A stretch of 44,272 nucleotides of DNA from Verrucomicrobiota bacterium (GTDB taxonomy: Bacteria > Verrucomicrobiota > Verrucomicrobiia > Chthoniobacterales > SZAS-18). Below, piece after piece: positions 1 to 5,517 of this stretch. Location of the stretch: NCBI GenBank assembly GCA_018240025.1, contig JAFEGM010000017.1, positions 1 to 44,272 on the forward strand. Reading direction: 5' to 3'. The position numbers were made by a program, and so were the translations under genes. Under the pieces are notes generated by a model, which made no database searches, was not told the DNA's origin, and saw nothing but the letters and a program-made list of their open reading frames with translations. Each line of letters starts with the position of its first letter. Position 1 is the first letter of the stretch.

Positions 1-33
1 TACAAAAACAACCGAAGAACCTCTCCGCAATCC

Positions 34-468
34 GTGAAAGCACTCCCACTCGTTCTCGTATCTTCCGATGAATTCTGGGCTTTAGAGGGCCAATTTCATG
101 CCTCGCATGACTTGAGAGAAGGTCATCTGCCTCTCGACGACCAAGCCAAGAACTACGACCGCTTTTATGATATCTTAGTGCGGCACCTCGAAGCGATCGG
201 CACCCATTCTGAGGGATTCCTAGAAGGGGACTTCTCTACGGATCGCTACGTGGACCCAACAGATGTCACGGTTGTCGTAAGCGACACTGAAAGCGTTTTT
301 CGTTGCCGGGCCATCGATGCTGCCTTCAACGCCATCAAGGAATCAGGCGCCGCACACATGGTCATCTTCGACACTGGCAGCTACATCGCCGTATTGCCCG
401 ACGGCAGAGTTATTGGGTACTCGGAGGGCGAAGACCTACGGGGCTACGACCGGGCTCGAGTTGCCTGA
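34..468 (+). CDS. Hypothetical protein, first cassette gene (possibly 5'-truncated by window)
   Basis: This 144-residue acidic soluble protein has no signal peptide or membrane segment, and I do not recognise the family. The GTG at 34 is the first start in the window. The frame stays open to base 1, so the true start could lie to the left. The C-terminal half (about residues 105-135) reads like a compact beta-rich segment around HMVIFDTGSYIAVLPDGRVI. It is the first gene of the low-GC, all-plus-strand run of small genes interpreted here as integron cassettes, and it is followed two bases after its stop by a stem-loop. The reading frame appears intact, unlike several of its neighbours. Cassette genes of this size are often toxin, antitoxin or immunity proteins, but nothing in this sequence proves that. 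Confidence 0.6.
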   Translation: MKALPLVLVSSDEFWALEGQFHASHDLREGHLPLDDQAKNYDRFYDILVRHLEAIGTHSEGFLEGDFSTDRYVDPTDVTVVVSDTESVFRCRAIDAAFNAIKESGAAHMVIFDTGSYIAVLPDGRVIGYSEGEDLRGYDRARVA

Positions 469-469
469 A

Positions 470-520
470 TCTGGTCCCCGCGGAGAGTCAAGCGTCCGCG
501 TCCACAAGAGCCGGACCAGA
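470..520 (+). other. Stem-loop after first cassette gene (attC or terminator)
   Basis: TCTGGTCC (470-477) pairs perfectly with GGACCAGA (513-520). Nested inside, CGCGGA (479-484) pairs with TCCGCG (495-500). A two-tier hairpin directly after a cassette gene fits an attC site, but clean RYYYAAC and GTTRRRY boxes are not obvious here and there is no T-run for a terminator. The function is left open. Confidence 0.35.
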
Positions 521-532
521 CGGTGCGGCGAG

Positions 533-624
533 TTCCGAACCGATCCTACGGCGCTGTCTGCCGGTTGTTGCGCGATCCGATGCGGCGCAATGCGGACATC
601 CGAGGGAGCCGACAGAGGGACAGA
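533..624 (+). pseudogene. Relict fragment of the 2118-2501 cassette gene
   Basis: Bases 533-585 match 2314-2366 with only about two differences. After a 21-base extra segment, the match resumes through the GGAGCCGACAGAGGGACAGA motif (605-624, equivalent to 2365-2384). In the frame equivalent to the 2118 gene this encodes PNRSYGAVCRLLRD, followed by a diverged tail. It has no start codon and joins directly to the truncated hicB remnant, so it appears to be debris left by recombination or duplication inside the array. Confidence 0.6.
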
Positions 625-637
625 TCTGGGGCAGACC

Positions 638-804
638 GCTGAGGTCGCTGAGCTTCCCGGAGCCATGGCTTACGGAACAACGGAACAACTCGTGAGGAAG
701 CCGTCGCGCGAGTGGAAGCGCTCGTCCTCCGGACCTTGGCGGATCGTCTGAAGCATGGCGAAGGCGCGTCTGAACTGAGGGATGTCTTCACGGTCGCGGC
801 ATGA
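638..804 (+). pseudogene. hicB: hicB antitoxin remnant, N-terminus lost and frameshifted
   Basis: The translated pieces read AEVAELPGAMAYGTT, then REEAVARVEALVLRTLADRL and an acidic tail ending at the TGA at 802-804. This is the C-terminal two thirds of the short HicB-type antitoxin that normally partners a mRNA-interferase HicA. The frame breaks exactly where GGAACAAC is repeated in tandem (674-681 and 682-689); removing one 8-bp copy restores Y-G-T-T-R-E-E-A in one frame. The N-terminal strand is missing and is replaced by the relict at 533-624. The stop overlaps the hicA ATG (ATGA, 801-804), the usual coupling in hic operons. Family identity is recalled from motif patterns and was not searched. 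Confidence 0.7.
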
Positions 805-1011
805 GCCGCTGGGGCTCGCGAAAGGCCAGAGTGGTATTGGCGGCTTTGCTGCGCATCGGCTGGCAGATCAAGCGGCAGAGCGGCTCTCACCGAGCTTTGG
901 AACGTCCGGGATGGTCGACTACATTTTTGCGTTTCATGACGGCGAGGAGATTGGTCCGCGCATGCTGGCTCGCCTATCCAGGCATGCGGCTTGCGCCCCG
1001 ATGACCTCTGA
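801..1011 (+). pseudogene. hicA: hicA toxin pseudogene (two single-base losses)
   Basis: HicA toxins are small dsRBD-fold mRNA interferases. From the ATG at 801 the frame gives KARVVLAALLRIGWQIKRQ followed by SGSHRALERPGW, including the conserved G-S-H catalytic motif. The homologous sequence then continues in the next frame as VDYIFAFHDGEEIGPRMLAR (from about 915) and finally in the third frame as GLRPDDL with a stop at 1009-1011. Adding one base near 913-915 and one near 988-990 restores a single 70-residue HicA. The product can no longer be made as an intact toxin. It is coupled to the hicB remnant by ATGA. Two independent indels make one sequencing error an unlikely full explanation. Confidence 0.7.
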
Positions 1012-1076
1012 CCACCTCACGGCCCCCTCCGTTGGTCACCGTTGCGCGCAAAGGCAAATTGCTGGTCTTGAGGTGT

Positions 1077-1187
1077 TGCCAACTTCGAGCGTCCCCGGGG
1101 GAGCCGAGAGAGCGATAGACCTTTTATAGTCGTCCGTACACGACAAGTCGTCTTGTAAGGCGACGTGTCGTCGAACAACTGTTAGGC
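1077..1187 (+). other. Probable attC site after hicBA remnant
   Basis: The site ends in GTTAGGC (1181-1187), a perfect GTTRRRY core. The best 5' partner is TGCCAAC (1077-1083). The interior has short inverted repeats such as ACAAG/CTTGT around 1143-1156. Its internal stem is weaker than those at 1629-1754 and 2011-2102, so the left boundary is uncertain. It contains copy B of the five-copy repeat motif (1100-1119). Confidence 0.45.
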
Positions 1188-1213
1188 GACTTGCCACGCG
1201 CTCTCCGCCGATT

Positions 1214-1612
1214 ATGCCCGATTGGACGATTCCAGACAATTTGCAGGAACTCGTGGAGGCCGACGACGGCGGTATCTGGGAGGACACGCGATGGGAGCCT
1301 GTCCTTCTTTCCGTCATGGGCGGCACGTCCTATGGCGGACGCGATATTCCCTTGGCCTGGCAGATAGAGTTTCAGCCCGAGGGAGAGTTATTCGCCGCGC
1401 CGAACGCAAGGATTGTAGCGCTCGGACTCGAACCTCACGGCTACGGCTGGGCTACCCTGATTCGGAGCGTGTTCACCAAGTATCACCCGGAGGTCGCCGA
1501 CGAGTTACAGTTCGGCGATACCGAAGAGGCGACTTGCGTTGTTTGGGTCGAGTCCGAGTCCAGTTGCAGACTCCTTATGCAGGTTGTTTGGTCCCTCATT
1601 CACGGTTCATGA
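1214..1612 (+). CDS. Imm51-like immunity-type protein (cassette gene)
   Basis: This 132-residue acidic soluble protein has an intact frame. The C-terminal half, with G-Y-G-W-A-T-L-I, then P-E-V-A-D-E-L-Q-F and an aspartate/glutamate-rich strand before a closing helix, resembles the Imm51 family of alpha+beta immunity proteins. Members of that family neutralise effectors of polymorphic toxin systems. The resemblance is from memory and unverified. The ATG at 1214 lies 26 bases after the GTTAGGC core of the preceding site, and the stop is 16 bases before the next attC, which is exactly cassette geometry. No cognate toxin is visible in the window, so if it is an immunity protein it is an orphan protecting against a foreign effector. 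Confidence 0.6.
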   Translation: MPDWTIPDNLQELVEADDGGIWEDTRWEPVLLSVMGGTSYGGRDIPLAWQIEFQPEGELFAAPNARIVALGLEPHGYGWATLIRSVFTKYHPEVADELQFGDTEEATCVVWVESESSCRLLMQVVWSLIHGS

Positions 1613-1628
1613 CACGTCAACCAGCGGT

Positions 1629-1754
1629 GCGTAACCATGCGCTGAATCGAACAGGCTGCGCGTTCACGGCACCTGCGGCACACCACCACCGCCCTTCCGT
1701 TCACCGGCAGGTGCCGCGCCCGCTCCGCCTGTCGCTGAGCTTGGATCGTTAGGC
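1629..1754 (+). other. attC recombination site (126 bp)
   Basis: The left box GCGTAAC (1629-1635) and right box GTTAGGC (1748-1754) are complementary apart from one base. Inside are two further paired arms: ACAGGC (1651-1656) with GCCTGT (1727-1732), and CGGCACCTGC (1667-1676) with GCAGGTGCCG (1707-1716), a perfect 10-bp stem. The imperfect outer stem, extruded bases and GTTRRRY end are the hallmarks of an integron attC hairpin. The 3' end (1731-1755) is nearly identical to those at 2079-2103 and 2494-2518. Confidence 0.75.
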
Positions 1755-1764
1755 CGCTTCACAC

Positions 1765-2000
1765 GTGAGGACCCCCGAAGAACAAAGGATCAGCATCCGA
1801 AAGGACGCGGAGCAATTCGAGGAGCCGGCTCGGTCGACATTGATTGCACTCGGACAGTTTCAGATTGGAGTTCCGGTGGATCAGTTCTGCGTCTTCTGCC
1901 GCTCGGCCATCCGCGTGTCGTTCCGAATCCAAGCAACACGCGGGCTTGGCAGACGGCGTGCGATTGCGGAAAATGCAACAGCACGTGCAAAGGATTATGA
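1765..2000 (+). pseudogene. Frameshifted zinc-ribbon-like cassette protein
   Basis: From the GTG at 1765 the frame encodes an N-terminal helix and then DQFCVFCRSAIRV with a CxxC pair. The family-like continuation is in another frame: VPNPSNTRAWQTACDCGKCN and STCKGL, ending at the TGA at 1998-2000. Together they give a 78-residue protein with C-x2-C and C-x-C-x2-C motifs, a likely metal-binding fold of unknown role. Losing or gaining one base near 1915-1920 explains the break. It starts 11 bases after the GTTAGGC core of one attC and ends 11 bases before the next, so it fills exactly one cassette. Confidence 0.6.
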
Positions 2001-2010
2001 GCACACAACG

Positions 2011-2102
2011 GCCTAACCATGGCTGCAGGGAACCCGGCCATCGCGTCACTGTTGCGATCGTCGCGTCCCGCGAGCCGGGTCGCTGAACTTGGCTCGTTGG
2101 GC
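2011..2102 (+). other. attC recombination site (92 bp)
   Basis: The left box GCCTAAC (2011-2017, RYYYAAC) and right box GTTGGGC (2096-2102, GTTRRRY) flank an inner perfect stem: ACCCGGC (2032-2038) pairs with GCCGGGT (2074-2080). Size and box order match classic attC sites. This is the best-formed site in the array. Confidence 0.8.
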
Positions 2103-2117
2103 CAGATAGTCATCGCG

Positions 2118-2501
2118 ATGATCGCCGCCATCAAAAGACTGCTCGACCGTTTCCGGCGGTATCGAATCACGCCCACTTCGCTATGGCTGCGCCAGCGACG
2201 TGGATGGGTGGAGTTACGTCGAGATGAGATCGCCGCGTTGAAGTTCGAGACGATCAGCCGCGTTATTGTGCGCTACTATGACGGCCAGCGGTTCATAGTA
2301 AGCCTTTACGGCTTTCCGAACCGATCCTACGGCGCTGTCTGCCGGTTGTTGCGTGATACGATGCGGAGCCGACAGAGGGACAGAACTTTTATAGCCCTCC
2401 TCTGCCAGATTGTTGGTATCAGCGAGGCAGAGACAGCTTTTGCACGCGCACATGGCGGACCTGCGCTGCTCGACCTGTTGGTCGGGTTGCCGGGTCGCTG
2501 A
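2118..2501 (+). CDS. Hypothetical cassette protein, possible PH-like domain
   Basis: This is a 127-residue basic protein. Residues 18-75 have the alternating strand pattern of a bacterial PH-like domain: ITPTSLWLRQRRGWVELRRD, a helix DEIAALKFE, then RYYDGQRFIVSLYGFPNRSY. This is a weak fold guess, and I do not recognise a named family. The ATG at 2118 lies 15 bases past the preceding attC core and was chosen over an in-frame ATG at 2019 that would translate the attC itself. The C-terminal 45 residues run over the five-copy repeat motif and into the next attC, so the natural end may have been altered. A near-identical DNA fragment lies at 533-624. Confidence 0.5.
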   Translation: MIAAIKRLLDRFRRYRITPTSLWLRQRRGWVELRRDEIAALKFETISRVIVRYYDGQRFIVSLYGFPNRSYGAVCRLLRDTMRSRQRDRTFIALLCQIVGISEAETAFARAHGGPALLDLLVGLPGR

Positions 2502-2517
2502 GCTTGGGTCGTTCGGC
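2471..2517 (+). other. attC 3' half (right core GTTCGGC)
   Basis: Bases 2494-2518 repeat the 25-nt 3' end seen in the sites ending at 1754 and 2102 (GTCGCTGAGCTTGG followed by the core). The core here is GTTCGGC (2511-2517). A small hairpin CGACC/GGTCG spans 2471-2484. I cannot find a convincing left box within the normal 150 bp; TCCGAAC near 2315 is about 200 bp away. The site may be rearranged. Confidence 0.5.
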
Positions 2518-2563
2518 TTCCGGCACGCGAAGACGGTCTCCGACCACACGTCTACGAAGAACC

Positions 2564-2878
2564 ATGAAGCGAGCTCTCGTCCTATCCGCTGCCGCCTTGG
2601 CTGCGTTCACTTCCATTTGGGCACGACACGATCCATCTGTGCCGTTCCCGCCCAAGCTAAGTATGCCAAAAGCCTACGAGATTGCAGTAGGCGCATTGGG
2701 CAGCGAAGCATCGCAGTTTCACTGCTTGAACGTCTCGGCAATGACAGCAAGTTGCCCAGACGGGGAGTGGCGCTTTCGATTCTACGCCACCAATGGTCAG
2801 GAGCGGGAAGCCATTGTCTGCTTCGACGGTACCGTCAGAGTCACGAATGAGATTCAACGCGCCTTCTCCAAACGCTGA
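2564..2878 (+). CDS. Secreted hypothetical cassette protein
   Basis: This 104-residue protein has a clear signal peptide, MKRALVLSAAALAAFTSIWA, cut near A20. The mature part starts with a proline-rich stretch and has two conserved-looking cysteine positions (FHCLN and TASCPDGEW) and a beta-rich end (EWRFRFYATNG, then AIVCFDGTVRV). Small exported proteins with this AYE-A...ALG...FHC...GEW.F.FY pattern are familiar to me from verrucomicrobial genomes, but their role is unknown. The start at 2564 is preferred over the in-frame ATG at 2504 because it begins the signal peptide and leaves the attC untranslated. The stop at 2876-2878 abuts the next attC. Confidence 0.65.
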   Translation: MKRALVLSAAALAAFTSIWARHDPSVPFPPKLSMPKAYEIAVGALGSEASQFHCLNVSAMTASCPDGEWRFRFYATNGQEREAIVCFDGTVRVTNEIQRAFSKR

Positions 2879-2924
2879 GCCGAACATTTAGGGGGCCGAC
2901 AAAGGGAGCGGTTCCGCGTTCGGC
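2879..2924 (+). other. Short attC-like site (46 bp)
   Basis: GCCGAAC (2879-2885) and GTTCGGC (2918-2924) are perfect inverted repeats placed directly after a stop codon and 25 bases before the next ATG. The inner arms pair only partly. The site is shorter than typical attC sites and contains copy D of the five-copy motif (2892-2911). Confidence 0.5.
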
Positions 2925-2948
2925 CCACCGGGCATACCCTCTCACACA

Positions 2949-3302
2949 ATGGCAGAATTCACTGAAATCGATCGGCAAATCTTCGCCGGCAGCGACACTC
3001 CCTTTAATTCGAAGGATGAGGTTTATGCGTGGCTTTCCGAACAGATCGAGGATTTCGACTACTTCGACCGTGCCTATCTCCCAGCATTGGAAGCCAAGGT
3101 CGCAATGCTTTGGCATCTATCTTCCTATTTTTGCAACGTCGTGACTACGAGGCGCCGCGTCTTGAGGTGGCGCGCTTCAGCACTTGTCTTCTTTGATCGC
3201 GAGACCGAGGAGCGCGGGGACGCAGCCGAGGTCTTGGGCTGGAGACTTAATATTGAACGCAACTTCGACCGCCTCATTCAGGTGTTGCCGGAAGACCAAT
3301 GA
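2949..3302 (+). CDS. Hypothetical cassette protein
   Basis: This 117-residue acidic soluble protein has an N-terminal half that is strongly acidic and aromatic (EQIEDFDYFDRAYLPALEAK) and a helical C-terminal half. I do not recognise the family. The ATG at 2949 is 25 bases after the right core of the preceding site. Its stop overlaps a 7-bp perfect hairpin, GAGCCCA (3301-3307) with TGGGCTC (3315-3321), that could be part of a degenerate attC or a weak terminator. The codon pattern and lower GC match the rest of the array and not the envelope operon to the right. Confidence 0.55.
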   Translation: MAEFTEIDRQIFAGSDTPFNSKDEVYAWLSEQIEDFDYFDRAYLPALEAKVAMLWHLSSYFCNVVTTRRRVLRWRASALVFFDRETEERGDAAEVLGWRLNIERNFDRLIQVLPEDQ

Positions 3303-3353
3303 GCCCACGCTACCTGGGCTCCGAACGCCCGTACTCCGACCGCATACGTCTAG

Positions 3354-3634
3354 GACCGAACTCAGGCCTACGCGCTCCTCAGTCAGTGTCTCGAGTCACA
3401 CCGGGATCTTGGCTGGTCCGAGCTGCACCGCAGACTTGGTTCGACCGAAACACACGAGGTTCGCGGGTCTGCTTGCGAGCTCTATTCGATCGAAATCAAG
3501 TTTCAGCTGGTGAGAAGGGCCGCGGCATCACCATTAGCGGCAAGATTCACGCCAATAACTCCTTCGCGTGGTCGGTGCTCGAAGAACGCATTCACTTGCC
3601 GCAACCCGCAGCGCTTCCTGAGCTGAACAACTAA
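3354..3634 (+). pseudogene. Frameshifted last cassette gene
   Basis: One frame, open from 3354, reads RTQAYALLSQCLESHRDLGW, SELHRRLGSTETHEVRGSAC and ELYSIEIKFQL. About 3510 the coherent sequence switches frame and continues GRGITISGKIHANNSFAWSV then LEERIHLP, ending at 3634. Joined, these give a plausible approximately 90-residue alpha+beta protein with an immunity-protein feel (YSIEIKF then a short G-x-I strand), which is inference only. An alternative ORF from the ATG at 3299 covers only the second half. One base lost near 3508-3513 explains the switch, and no start codon is evident in the first frame. Confidence 0.45.
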
Positions 3635-3662
3635 CAACTTGCGGAGCCGACAGAGGGGCAGG

Positions 3663-3832
3663 CCTTGATAGCCGTGCCATTGCTCTCGCTTCGCTCGGAG
3701 TCGCGCTCTCTGGCTCCAGCGCTGACCCGGAGTTCGCCGATAATTCCGCCGGTGGCAGTGAATGGCGCGACCAGGGGAGCCGAACTCAAAGAAGCCGCCC
3801 GCACGCGGCTGATGCTGCCTGGATCCCGTCGT
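3663..3832. other. Gap between cassette array and envelope operon
   Basis: I see no gene here. The stretch holds the end of the last five-copy motif, GC-rich imperfect palindromes around 3678-3722, and the start of an attC-like structure. In that structure GCCGAAC (3779-3785) and the perfect stem AGCCGC/GCGGCT (3793-3798 with 3805-3810) are followed by GTTCAAC (3831-3837), which overlaps the stop codon of the glycosyltransferase gene. This may mark the right edge of the array, or it may be a terminator for the leftward operon. Confidence 0.3.
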
Positions 3833-4693
3833 TCAACGCTTCCCGGTCTGGCTTTGCCGCAGCAATTCGTGCGTCTTCGCCTGGGACATGAGTTCGTAGG
3901 CGGCCAGCAGGCGGGCGAAGTACCAGCCTTCGCGGCCGTCGAGGAAGCCGCGTTGCCAGAGGTAGACGTGGAGGAAGCGCAGGAGCGGGCGCAGGGGGAG
4001 GCGGGCGGCCAGGGCCTTGAGGCGGCGGCGGCCGCTGATCTGGCCGTGCTGGAGGCGGCCGGCGCTGCCTTGCAGGTGCCGCTCGAGGGCGACGCGGGCC
4101 TCCCAGTTCGAGTAGCGATTGTGCTTCTCGATGAAGACCTCCACGCTCGGGAAGGCGAAGTGATCCATCTCGTAGCGGAGGCGGCCGGTCGGGCCTTCCA
4201 CCACCACGTGTTCGTGCACCTCGTTGTCGCCGCTGCCGGTGGCCGCGTCGGTCAGCTTTTCGTAGCGGCCGAGCCGATGCTTGAAGAGGCGCAGGTTCCA
4301 GCTGGGGTAGTAGGCGTGCTTCAGCCAGCGGCCCATGAACATGAAGCGCCGATTGATCCAGTAGCCGACCTCCGGGCCATCGCCGGTGACGATGCGGCGG
4401 AATTCCTCCTCCGACTCGGGCGGCATGACCTCGTCCGCATCGACGATGAAGACCCACTCGTGGCGGAAAGCCAGATTCTCCAGCGCCCAGTTCTTCTTCT
4501 TCGGCCACGTGCCGTTGAAATGGAACTGCACCAGCTCGGCCCCGGCCGCGCGCACGACCTCCTCGGTGCCGTCGGTGCTCTGCGAATCGACCACGATGAC
4601 CTGCTCGGCCCAGGCCAGCGCGGCGAGGCAGCGCGGCAGATTGCCGGCCTCGTTCTTGGCCGGGATGAAGACGGAAACGGGGACTTTGCTCAT
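3833..4693 (-). CDS. GT2 glycosyltransferase, WaaE-like (second copy)
   Basis: This 286-residue cytoplasmic or membrane-associated family 2 glycosyltransferase probably adds a sugar to LPS core or exopolysaccharide. The GT-A fold starts at once with VSVFIPAKNEAGNLPRCLAAL. The nucleotide-binding VVDSQSTDGT follows near residue 35, and the metal-binding FIVDADE (D-x-D) near residue 85. The C-terminal region, with HNRYSNWEAR and YLWQRGFLDGREGWYFARLLA, is typical of the WaaE/KdtX-like subgroup. The start at 4693 gives a 4-bp overlap with the upstream gene's stop, so translation is coupled; the long upstream extension of the frame is antisense noise. It is closely related in layout to the neighbour at 4690-5517. 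Confidence 0.88.
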   Translation of the reverse strand: MSKVPVSVFIPAKNEAGNLPRCLAALAWAEQVIVVDSQSTDGTEEVVRAAGAELVQFHFNGTWPKKKNWALENLAFRHEWVFIVDADEVMPPESEEEFRRIVTGDGPEVGYWINRRFMFMGRWLKHAYYPSWNLRLFKHRLGRYEKLTDAATGSGDNEVHEHVVVEGPTGRLRYEMDHFAFPSVEVFIEKHNRYSNWEARVALERHLQGSAGRLQHGQISGRRRLKALAARLPLRPLLRFLHVYLWQRGFLDGREGWYFARLLAAYELMSQAKTHELLRQSQTGKR

Positions 4694-5517
4694 GACCGGG
4701 CGGACCGCTGCAGCTCCTTCATCTTCAGGCGAATGAGGTATTCGTAAATGCCCATGTTGACGCAGTATTCGAAGCCGGCGCGGCCCTCGAGGAAGCCGAG
4801 GCGGGCGAAATACATGTAGGCGAAACGCAGCAGCGGCCAGCCGGGGAGCTGGCTGACCAGCGGCTTGAGCGCGCGATTGCGGCGGGAGGGATCGCGCGAG
4901 AACACGTCGCCCGGTGGCGCGGCCGAGGCGAGGCGCTCGCGGGCTTCCTGGCTGGAGTAGCGATTGTGCCTCTCGAACCAATGCGTCCAGCCCTTGCTGA
5001 AGGCGTGGTGGTCGTAGGGCTCGGCGAGATAGTCGAGCCGGCCGTCGATCTCGCCTTCCTTTTGCCCGTGGCCGGCGTCGATGAAACGCGCCCGGCCGCG
5101 CCGGAGCAGACGGAATTGCCACTTCGGGAAGGAATCGCAGCGCTTCAGCCAGCGCCCGTGCAGCAGCATCCGCCAGCAGAGATAGAAGCCGGCCACTTCG
5201 GATGGCGCGGCCGCGATGGCCGCATCGACCGCGGCGCGGAAGGCGGGGGTGGCATGCTCGTCGGCGTCGAGGAAGAGCACCCAGGGCGTGGTGACGCCGG
5301 CTTCGTCCAGAGCCCAGTTCCGCTGCGCGCCGAAGCCGCTGAAGGCGTGCTCGAGCACCCGGGCGCCGGCCGACCGGGCCACGTCGCGGGTGGCGTCGGT
5401 GCTGTGGGAATCGACCACCACGATTTCCGCCGGCCAGTCGCGCAGGTGTCCGAGGCAGGCCGGCAGATCGGCCGCTTCGTCGCGCGTGAGAATGATGACC
5501 GTCAGCGCCGCATTCAT
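4690..5517 (-). CDS. GT2 glycosyltransferase, WaaE-like (first copy)
   Basis: This 275-residue glycosyltransferase has the same architecture as its downstream neighbour. An N-terminal TVIILTRDEAADLPACL is followed by IVVVDSHSTDAT, FLDADEHATP carrying the catalytic D-x-D, and a C-terminal HNRYSSQEARERL plus YFARLGFLEGRAGF. Donor and acceptor cannot be read from sequence. The start at 5517 overlaps the acetyltransferase stop by 4 bp, so all three genes form one coupled operon reading acetyltransferase, this gene, then 3833-4693. The pair probably arose by tandem duplication and divergence, adding consecutive or alternative sugars. Confidence 0.88.
   Translation of the reverse strand: MNAALTVIILTRDEAADLPACLGHLRDWPAEIVVVDSHSTDATRDVARSAGARVLEHAFSGFGAQRNWALDEAGVTTPWVLFLDADEHATPAFRAAVDAAIAAAPSEVAGFYLCWRMLLHGRWLKRCDSFPKWQFRLLRRGRARFIDAGHGQKEGEIDGRLDYLAEPYDHHAFSKGWTHWFERHNRYSSQEARERLASAAPPGDVFSRDPSRRNRALKPLVSQLPGWPLLRFAYMYFARLGFLEGRAGFEYCVNMGIYEYLIRLKMKELQRSARS

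Larger units (their letters stand above)
605..3662 (+). repeat. Five-copy GGAGCCGACAGAGGGACAGA motif family
   Basis: Copies lie at 605-624, 1100-1119, 2365-2384, 2892-2911 and 3643-3662. Three of them continue into a TTTTATAG- or TTGATAG-like segment and a CC-rich end (1120-1134, 2385-2400, 3663-3677). None occurs outside the array. Two copies lie inside attC-like sites, one inside a gene and one in a gene relict. The function is unknown. Confidence 0.5.

Noticed and set aside
641..657. GAGGTCGCTGAGCTTCC resembles the conserved attC 3' arm
   Set aside because: Here it encodes the EVAELP strand of the hicB remnant and is not followed by a GTTRRRY core, so I treat the similarity as chance.
2019..2117. 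N-terminal extension of the 2118 cassette gene
   Set aside because: These codons would translate the attC hairpin itself; cassette genes normally start after the core.
34..3634. IS element or prophage remnant
   Set aside because: No transposase, integrase, capsid or terminal inverted repeats are visible; hairpin sites between single genes fit cassettes better.
3299..3634. Intact 111-codon gene from the ATG at 3299
   Set aside because: Only the second half looks protein-like; the coherent first half lies in another frame, so a frameshifted gene is more likely.
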